A stretch of 5,619 nucleotides of DNA from Paracoccaceae bacterium (GTDB taxonomy: Bacteria > Pseudomonadota > Alphaproteobacteria > Rhodobacterales > Rhodobacteraceae): contig NVUP01000005.1 in the NCBI GenBank assembly GCA_002401945.1, positions 1-5,619 on the forward strand, in the 5' to 3' direction. Below, piece after piece: positions 1-3,839 of this stretch. The notes under the pieces were generated by a model. That model was not told the DNA's origin and searched no databases. It was given only the letters and a program-made list of their open reading frames with translations. Position 1 is the stretch's first letter; each line of letters starts with the position of its first letter. Both the position numbers and the translations under genes were made by a program.

Positions 1-150
1 TCTGTTTATCTGTAAAAAAATGTCTGCGGCGATAGGCCATGATTTACACTCCATCTTTCCATAAAGACTAAAGTGTTGCGTCGACCCGTTGATACCGCCG
101 GCCAAATCAGACTTTGAGAGAAATTACTCAATGATTTTAAGGAGTATTTG
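1..150. other. Leader region upstream of the mobilization operon, no convincing gene
   Basis: No intact gene is supported here. On the plus strand, the frame of the downstream 47-aa ORF is open from 43 to 114, stopped by TGA at 115-117, then open again from 118 into that ORF. This could be chance or the remains of a longer decayed gene. An ATG at 20 opens only a 14-codon frame. A Shine-Dalgarno sequence AAGGAG (139-144) closes the region. The promoter of the mobilization operon and the origin of transfer would be expected here or further left, but I see no clear -35/-10 pair and cannot place a nick site. Confidence 0.4.
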
Positions 151-294
151 GTGCGCTTTAACAGCGCAACTTCGAACACTTTGTTTGAGGTTTTGGCGGA
201 TTGGGAGACGTATCTCAAGGCTGAAAATATAGATATCCACAAGTTGGAGGAAACTAAGCCAAAACCGACGTACCCACGAGGGCCGTCACTATGA
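151..294 (+). CDS. Small protein of unknown function, first gene of the mobilization operon
   Basis: This 47-residue ORF starts with GTG, six bases after a strong Shine-Dalgarno sequence AAGGAG (139-144). Its TGA stop (292-294) overlaps the mobC ATG (291) as ATGA, the same junction as between mobC and the relaxase gene, so coupled translation of all three is likely. The product looks like a normal soluble peptide: a helix-prone, acidic middle (LFEVLADWETYLKAE, residues 11-25) and a basic, proline-rich tail. Residues 36-43 (KPKPTYPR) match MobC residues 27-34 (KPKKTYPR) at seven of eight positions, just before MobC's DNA-binding strand. No signal peptide or membrane segment is visible. I do not recognise a family. 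It may be a relaxosome accessory peptide, a leader that couples mobC translation, or the tail of a decayed gene, since the same frame is open back to a TGA at 115. Confidence 0.5.
   Translation: MRFNSATSNTLFEVLADWETYLKAENIDIHKLEETKPKPTYPRGPSL
152..168. repeat. 6-bp inverted repeat, possible hairpin at the start of the 47-aa ORF
   Basis: TGCGCT (152-157) and AGCGCA (163-168) are perfect inverted copies around a 5-base loop, TTAAC. The repeat begins one base into the GTG start codon, so in mRNA it could mask early codons and tune translation. A small inverted repeat upstream of mobC and relaxase genes is also the kind of element found beside the nick site in origins of transfer. Nothing here identifies a nick sequence, so that reading is only a guess. 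Confidence 0.3.
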
Positions 295-743
295 AAATGG
301 TCAAGGATTTAGGCATTTCTATTGATGTGGCTGGCGAATTTCGTGCCGCTGCTAGCATTGCCCCAAACAAGCCGAAAAAGACATATCCCCGGATCACCTT
401 GCGGCTGACAGAAGAAGAAAACGCAAAGCTGCGGGAATTGTCCGAAGGCATGGCGGTCAGCGCCTATATTCGTAAATGCGTGTTTGGCGAGAATGTAGCG
501 CGGCGCAAGCGGCGTTCACATACGCCAGTGAAAGATCAGGCAGCGATGGCAAAAGCGTTGGGGTTGCTTGGGAAAATGCGCATTGCTAATAATCTGAACC
601 AACTTGCTTATAATGCCAATACTGGTTCGTTGCTGGTTGATGATGAAACATTGGCCCAGATCACTGAGGCGCATGCACATGTCAGCTTCATGCGTCGTGC
701 TTTGGTACAGGCACTTGGCCTGACTGACGGGGCGGGAAAATGA
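291..743 (+). CDS. mobC: MobC-type plasmid mobilization relaxosome protein
   Basis: This 150-residue protein matches the bacterial mobilization protein MobC family (Pfam PF05713 type). Such proteins bind near the origin of transfer and help the relaxase reach and nick its site. A basic linker (residues 26-34) leads into a ribbon-helix-helix-like strand ITLRLT (35-40) and helices ending in AVSAYIRKCVFG (55-66). A basic stretch ARRKRR (70-75) follows. The family's conserved core NNLNQLAYNANTG lies at 100-112, and the C-terminus is helical. The ATG start overlaps the stop of the preceding small ORF, and the stop overlaps the start of the relaxase gene by four bases, so the three belong to one transcript. 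A second in-frame ATG at 297 would shorten the protein by two residues; the overlap favours 291. The length is normal for the family and no defect is seen. Confidence 0.9.
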   Translation: MKMVKDLGISIDVAGEFRAAASIAPNKPKKTYPRITLRLTEEENAKLRELSEGMAVSAYIRKCVFGENVARRKRRSHTPVKDQAAMAKALGLLGKMRIANNLNQLAYNANTGSLLVDDETLAQITEAHAHVSFMRRALVQALGLTDGAGK

Positions 744-2026
744 TCCTGAAAGGCTCGCAACGATCCGGCGGTATGCAATTGGCGCTGCACTTGCTTAAAA
801 CCGAAGACAACGAGCATGTAGAAATCCATGAACTCAAGGGGTTTGTTGCCGACGACCTGATCGGGGCATTCAAGGAAGCACATGCAATTTCTACAGGCAC
901 AAAATGCAGGCAGTTTTTGTTTTCACTGAGCCTTAGCCCGCCAGAGCGGGAAAGCGTGCCTGTGGAGGTGTTTGAAAAGGCCATTGCAGATATTGAGTCC
1001 AAGATGGGGCTGACGGATCAGCCCCGCGCCATTATTTTTCACGAGAAAGAAGGTCGTCGTCATGCACATTGCGTCTGGTCGCGGATTGATGTGGAGCAAA
1101 TGAAGGCGATCAACCTGCCGCATTTTAAACTGAAACTGCGGGATGTTTCGCGCCAACTCTATCTGGAACACAATTGGAAAATGCCGCGTGGGTTGATGAA
1201 TTCAAAGGAACGTAATCCGTTGAATTTTACCCAAGCAGAATGGCAGCAAGCCAAACGCGCCAAACAAGACCCACGAATTTTGAAAGAGATGTTTCAAGAT
1301 TGTTGGGCGGTGTCGGATTCTGTGTCTGCATTTGCCAATGCTCTGAAAGAGCGCGGGTTCTATCTGGCAAAAGGAGATCGGCGCGGTCATGTAGCGGTTG
1401 ATTGGCGCGGCGAAGTCTATGCGATTTCACGCTGGGTTGGTGTGAAAGCCAAAGAGGTGCGCGCAAGACTTGGGAAGCCGGATGCTCTGCCCTCGGTGGC
1501 GGATACTCAGAAAACGATTACCGAACGCTTCACTGACAAGCTGCGCGAGTTCAGTGCTTCGGCTGAGACACAACATGATCGGCGCAATGATGTTCTCACT
1601 CAAAGGCGGCAAAAATTGGTATCAGCGCATCGTTTAACACGTGAAAATTTACGTACCAACCAAGTCGAACGCCTTATTGTAGAAACCAAAGCGCGTGCGT
1701 CGAATTTGCCAACAGGCTTGAAAGCGCTCTGGTTTCGGGTGACGGGGAAGTACAGGGAAATCAAATTGGAAAACGAAAATAAAGCACGAGAAAGCAAAAT
1801 TCGCGACGGTCAGGAACGGCAAGTAATGATCGAAAAGCAACTCCGTGAACGGCGCGCCCTGCAACATGAATTTCTGCAACTTCGCCATCATCATGAGATC
1901 ACCATAAGGAAACTAAGTCGCGATATGGGCGCGTATTTAGAATTATCGGGGCAAGATCAGAACGAAGCCTTACAACCCCAAAGGCAGAAAACCATAAAAC
2001 AGATTCGAAATCTCAGGCGGGAATAG
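740..2026 (+). CDS. Relaxase / mobilization nuclease (VirD2/MobA-like)
   Basis: This 428-residue protein resembles the relaxase/mobilization nuclease domain (Pfam PF03432 type) of alphaproteobacterial mobile elements. Relaxases cut one strand at oriT and pilot it into the recipient. An N-terminal KGSQRSGGMQLALHLL segment (4-19) is followed by FLFSLSLSPPE (59-69) and the metal-binding three-histidine motif HEKEGRRHAHCVWSRID (H101, H108, H110). Next comes a conserved stretch including INLPHFKLKLRDVSRQLYLEHNW (124-146). Residues 200-245 (GFYLAKGDRRGHVAVD, EVYAISRWVGVKAKEVRARLG) form a second conserved block, and 260-428 is highly charged and probably helical. The first tyrosine is Y141, after the histidine motif, so the usual N-terminal catalytic tyrosine is missing; His17, His26 or His30 are possible substitutes. 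It starts inside the mobC stop (ATGA), and its upstream GGGGCGGG is a poor ribosome site, so it probably depends on coupled translation. Confidence 0.9.
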   Translation: MILKGSQRSGGMQLALHLLKTEDNEHVEIHELKGFVADDLIGAFKEAHAISTGTKCRQFLFSLSLSPPERESVPVEVFEKAIADIESKMGLTDQPRAIIFHEKEGRRHAHCVWSRIDVEQMKAINLPHFKLKLRDVSRQLYLEHNWKMPRGLMNSKERNPLNFTQAEWQQAKRAKQDPRILKEMFQDCWAVSDSVSAFANALKERGFYLAKGDRRGHVAVDWRGEVYAISRWVGVKAKEVRARLGKPDALPSVADTQKTITERFTDKLREFSASAETQHDRRNDVLTQRRQKLVSAHRLTRENLRTNQVERLIVETKARASNLPTGLKALWFRVTGKYREIKLENENKARESKIRDGQERQVMIEKQLRERRALQHEFLQLRHHHEITIRKLSRDMGAYLELSGQDQNEALQPQRQKTIKQIRNLRRE

Positions 2027-2048
2027 CGGTGTGATAAGAATGTTGAAT

Positions 2049-2075
2049 TTGACAATCTTTGCCAATTTATGCCAT
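2049..2075. repeat. Three 7-bp mini-palindromes at 10-bp steps, candidate antitoxin operator
   Basis: TTGACAA (2049-2055), TTGCCAA (2059-2065) and ATGCCAT (2069-2075) each have the symmetry NTG-N-CAN, and their centres are exactly 10 bp apart (2052, 2062, 2072). They therefore lie on one face of the helix, spanning the -35 to -10 region of the parDE promoter. ParD antitoxins bind DNA through ribbon-helix-helix dimers, often cooperatively at repeated sites in their own promoter. The arrangement is seen directly; the operator role is inferred. Confidence 0.5.
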
Positions 2076-2078
2076 AAT
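2049..2078 (+). promoter_or_regulatory. Sigma-70-type promoter of the toxin-antitoxin operon
   Basis: A perfect -35 box TTGACA (2049-2054) is followed, after 18 bases, by CATAAT (2073-2078), one mismatch from the -10 consensus. Transcription would begin near 2084-2086, giving a leader of about 14 bases that starts at or just before the ribosome site GGAGG (2086-2090). This gives the parDE pair its own promoter, independent of the mobilization operon that ends at 2026. Three short palindromes overlap it and suggest autorepression. Confidence 0.65.
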
Positions 2079-2098
2079 AGCACTTGGAGGACAAAAAC

Positions 2099-2353
2099 AT
2101 GGCAACAATGAATGTATCCCTGCCGGATGGCATGAAAGTCTGGGTTGAGGCGCAAAGTCAGACCGGGCGTTACAGCAACGCCAGCGATTATGTGCGCGAT
2201 CTGATCCGCCGTGATCAGGAGCGTACCGACAAAATTGTGGCAATGCAAAAGATGGTCGACGAAGGTCTGGCCAGCGGTATTGGCACACGCTCGAAAGATG
2301 AAATATTTGAAGCGGCGCGCAAGCGTGTCAACACGGTTAAAGACGACGCATAA
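2099..2353 (+). CDS. parD: ParD-like ribbon-helix-helix antitoxin
   Basis: This 84-residue protein is the antitoxin of a type II pair. It would neutralise the downstream ParE-type toxin and repress the shared promoter. The N-terminal DNA-binding strand is MNVSLPD (4-10), followed by the family signature GRYSNASDYVRDLIRRDQ (23-40). The C-terminal half, including VDEGLASGIGTRSKDEIFEAARKR, is the part that binds toxin in ParD proteins. A TTG at 2084 would add five residues, but it lies inside the Shine-Dalgarno sequence: GGAGG at 2086-2090 is eight bases before the ATG at 2099, which is therefore chosen. The stop TAA shares one base with the toxin's ATG. Length and layout are typical. Confidence 0.9.
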   Translation: MATMNVSLPDGMKVWVEAQSQTGRYSNASDYVRDLIRRDQERTDKIVAMQKMVDEGLASGIGTRSKDEIFEAARKRVNTVKDDA

Positions 2354-2661
2354 TGAGTTTTAGCTTGACGCAAGAGGCCGAGGAAGACCTGATAAACATC
2401 GCCGAAAAAGGTCTGGAACTATTCGGAGAACGTCAGGCGCGATTTTATCACAATGCACTGTATGATCTGTTTGGGGTGCTTTCTGAAAATCCAAAAATGG
2501 CGCGTGAGCGGAGCGAATTGTCTCCGCCTGTTCGAGTTCACCCTTTCAAGACACATGTGGTTATCTATCAGATAAAAGGCGATGATATTTTAATCATCCG
2601 TGTGCGCCATGGGCGTGAGGATTGGCTTGCCAGTCCTGTTGACCCTTCAAAACAAGCTTAA
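2353..2661 (+). CDS. parE: ParE-like toxin of the RelE/ParE superfamily
   Basis: This 102-residue protein is the toxin partner of the preceding antitoxin. It shows the ParE pattern: an N-terminal helical pair from LTQEAEEDLINIAEKGLELFGERQA (5-29), the segment VRVHPFKTHVVIYQI (60-74), and the C-terminal strand IIRVRHGREDW (81-91). ParE toxins of characterised plasmids (RK2) act on DNA gyrase; RelE relatives cut mRNA. Sequence context favours the ParE group, but the target here is not proven. It starts one base inside the antitoxin stop, so antitoxin is made first. On a plasmid the pair would favour retention by killing or arresting cells that lose it. The last 15 bases overlap the end of the convergent gene on the other strand. 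Confidence 0.88.
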   Translation: MSFSLTQEAEEDLINIAEKGLELFGERQARFYHNALYDLFGVLSENPKMARERSELSPPVRVHPFKTHVVIYQIKGDDILIIRVRHGREDWLASPVDPSKQA

Positions 2662-2946
2662 CTGACGAGAAGCAAATTCCCGTGCCTTCCAAACCTTACT
2701 TTTGGCTTCATGATCCAACCATGCGCGCACGTAATCCGCTGCGGTTTCAAATTCCCCCAAACCTCCTGTCGGGAAAAAATGCGATTTATAACCTGTCTCA
2801 GTGATCGAAACAGATGTTTTGCTTTCGGTATGGATTTCGATGTGATCCATGCCCTCAAAATAGTTGGTAACATGAATGACTTCTATGCTGATACCGCGCC
2901 AGATAATCGTTTCAGTTATCGTGCTTTGGGAGTGAGAATTTTCCAT
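2647..2946 (-). CDS. Conserved plasmid-associated protein of unknown function (99 aa)
   Basis: This protein has no assigned function that I know of, but it looks like a real conserved family. I recognise its pattern from alphaproteobacterial plasmids: an N-terminal WRGISIEVIHV (16-26), a central HIEIH segment (35-39), then SITETGYKSHFF (47-58), a GG motif and AADYVRAWLDHEA (69-81), ending RQLSLF (94-99). No signal peptide or membrane segment is visible. The ATG at 2946 is chosen because AAGGGG (minus strand, 2953-2958) stands six bases before it. A GTG at 2967 would add seven residues but overlaps the end of ardA. It lies 11 bases downstream of ardA on the same strand and is probably co-transcribed, so a role in plasmid establishment or anti-defence is plausible but unproven. 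Its tail overlaps parE by 15 bases, end to end. Confidence 0.75.
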   Translation of the reverse strand: MENSHSQSTITETIIWRGISIEVIHVTNYFEGMDHIEIHTESKTSVSITETGYKSHFFPTGGLGEFETAADYVRAWLDHEAKSKVWKAREFASRQLSLF

Positions 2947-2957
2947 GAGCATCCCCT

Positions 2958-3461
2958 TTACCCGCACCGATAAATGATGCGGGAACCGGCAATAACAGCC
3001 TCGGAATACTCGACGGCCAAATCACGGGCGATGGCATCATAATCGATGTAAAATTGCAGGCTTTCGGGGATATCGCCATACAGCCCGTCTTCGACAAACT
3101 GCTCGGCAAGTTCGCGCAAGCTGTCCACCTGAAAGATATCAACGCCCAGATGGTCAGGGCTCACGTCAGGATCAAAATCATAGCCACAATCCCCAACAGC
3201 GATGATAACATTAACCTTTTCCCATTCCTCCCAAGCCTCAGAACATTCCAAAAACGCCCCGAAATTTACTTGGTTCAAACCAATGGCCTTTGCCAAATCG
3301 CAATCGATGGTTTCACCGTCAATAAATTGGATTTCAAACTCTTCGACAGAATCGCCGTAGTCATTGCGCAAAGCAGTTGCCTTTGCCGCATATTCTTCCG
3401 TTGCCGCAAAATAGAAGCCTGTAGCGGCAATATCATAGGGTTGTGCGTAAAGCTGTGTCAT
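2958..3461 (-). CDS. ardA: Antirestriction protein ArdA
   Basis: This 167-residue protein matches the ArdA family (Pfam PF07275 type), DNA-mimic proteins that bind type I restriction enzymes and protect an incoming plasmid. Recognisable segments are GFYFAATEEY (15-24), VEEFEIQFIDGE (39-50), VIIAVGDCGYDFD (85-97), SLRELAEQFVEDGL (114-127) and YIDYDAIARDLAVEYSEAVIAG (138-159). I count about 35 Asp/Glu against 8 Lys/Arg, the strong negative charge expected of a DNA mimic. The length is normal for the family. The ATG is supported by GGAGG on the minus strand (3471-3475), nine bases upstream. It is the first gene of a two-gene minus-strand unit with the 99-aa protein. The long structured region upstream of it could carry its promoter. 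Confidence 0.85.
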   Translation of the reverse strand: MTQLYAQPYDIAATGFYFAATEEYAAKATALRNDYGDSVEEFEIQFIDGETIDCDLAKAIGLNQVNFGAFLECSEAWEEWEKVNVIIAVGDCGYDFDPDVSPDHLGVDIFQVDSLRELAEQFVEDGLYGDIPESLQFYIDYDAIARDLAVEYSEAVIAGSRIIYRCG

Positions 3462-3486
3462 CTTTCTTCTCCTCCAAATGGGGTTG

Positions 3487-3504
3487 GGTTTCGCGTATGA
3501 AACC
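3487..3504. repeat. 6-bp hairpin in the ardA leader
   Basis: GGTTTC (3487-3492) and GAAACC (3499-3504) are perfect inverted copies around a 6-base loop. The hairpin lies about 11 bases upstream of the ardA ribosome-binding site, so if transcription starts further upstream it forms in the ardA mRNA leader. Confidence 0.45.
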
Positions 3505-3562
3505 TTGCCCTTCGGCGAGAATGGGTGTGCAAACGGAGGGAAAAACCGGCGAAAGAAAGTTG

Positions 3563-3599
3563 CGTTGTTGGGGGAAACCTTTAGGGGGAACCGACAACG
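3563..3599. repeat. Long stem-loop enclosing a GGGGGAA(A)CC direct repeat
   Basis: CGTTGTTGG (3563-3571) pairs with CCGACAACG (3591-3599) over nine positions with one G-T pair. The loop carries a direct repeat, GGGGGAAACC (3570-3579) and GGGGGAACC (3584-3592), separated by TTTA. A repeat within an inverted repeat is unusual for plain spacer DNA and suggests a protein-binding or single-strand structural element. Confidence 0.5.
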
Positions 3600-3609
3600 A
3601 CATTTTCTG

Positions 3610-3629
3610 TTCGATCTGTTTTTATCGAA
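3610..3629. repeat. 6-bp hairpin TTCGAT/ATCGAA
   Basis: TTCGAT (3610-3615) and ATCGAA (3624-3629) are perfect inverted copies around an 8-base, T-rich loop. The T-run is inside the loop, not after the stem, so it is not a standard rho-independent terminator. Confidence 0.4.
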
Positions 3630-3637
3630 GTGCGCTG

Positions 3638-3655
3638 AGGGCTAAGCCCTAAGCC
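3638..3655. repeat. 13-bp palindrome AGGGCT-A-AGCCCT with tandem CTAAGCC
   Basis: AGGGCT and AGCCCT form a perfect palindrome around one base (3638-3650). Its right half is part of a tandem 7-bp duplication, CTAAGCC at 3642-3648 and 3649-3655. The loop is too short for a full hairpin, so a dimeric DNA-binding site fits better than an RNA stem. Confidence 0.4.
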
Positions 3656-3661
3656 TTACTT

Positions 3662-3744
3662 CTGTCAGGGATGGAAGCCGTATGGTCGAGACAAGCCCGC
3701 GCGCAGGCTCGGTTCACGACAGCCCGCTCGGACAGCACTGCGGG
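3662..3744. other. GC-rich, highly structured element of unknown nature
   Basis: CTGTC (3662-3666) pairs with GACAG (3718-3722), enclosing a smaller stem AGCC (3694-3697) with GGCT (3706-3709). Immediately after comes a third stem, CCCGC (3723-3727) with GCGGG (3740-3744). The nested-plus-adjacent layout resembles a folded RNA or a structured DNA element. No reading frame explains it, and I cannot match it to a known RNA family. It may be an element boundary, part of an oriT, or a repeat present elsewhere in the genome. Confidence 0.35.
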
Positions 3745-3839
3745 ATAGACTCCGAATTATGTGTTAAAATCGCCAAAGAATAGATAACCAAGCATTCTGA
3801 CTAACTCAGCTTCCAGCACCATGAAAATAGGAGGCATTA

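Larger units (their letters stand above)
3462..3839. other. Non-coding region rich in inverted repeats between ardA and the AIPR gene
   Basis: I find no credible gene in these 378 bases. The part nearest ardA is its leader (ribosome site at 3471-3475). From 3487 to 3744 there are at least five separate inverted repeats, listed individually. From about 3745 to 3839 the sequence becomes AT-rich and plain, and it is the 3' flank of the AIPR gene; no GC-rich stem followed by a T-run is seen there. The region is the natural place for an ardA promoter, and the density of stems would also suit an oriT or a single-strand promoter or priming site, but none of these can be proven from sequence alone. 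Confidence 0.6.

Noticed and set aside
6..242. 78-aa minus-strand reading frame
   Set aside because: It lies antisense to the supported small plus-strand ORF, has no ribosome site or recognisable motif, and looks like a shadow frame.
2084..2098. TTG start giving a ParD with five extra residues
   Set aside because: The TTG overlaps the GGAGG ribosome site; the ATG at 2099 has ideal spacing and gives the usual family N-terminus.
2947..2967. GTG start adding seven residues to the 99-aa protein
   Set aside because: It would overlap the ardA stop, and the AAGGGG site is placed six bases before the ATG at 2946.
3054..3500. 148-aa plus-strand frame opposite ardA
   Set aside because: It is the antisense of a well-recognised ArdA protein and shows no family features of its own.
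3610..3629. Rho-independent terminator
   Set aside because: The stem is AT-rich, only six pairs long, and the T-run is in the loop instead of after the stem.
3462..3839. CRISPR array or tRNA gene in the structured spacer
   Set aside because: There are no regularly spaced identical repeats with unique spacers, and no cloverleaf with the expected conserved bases.
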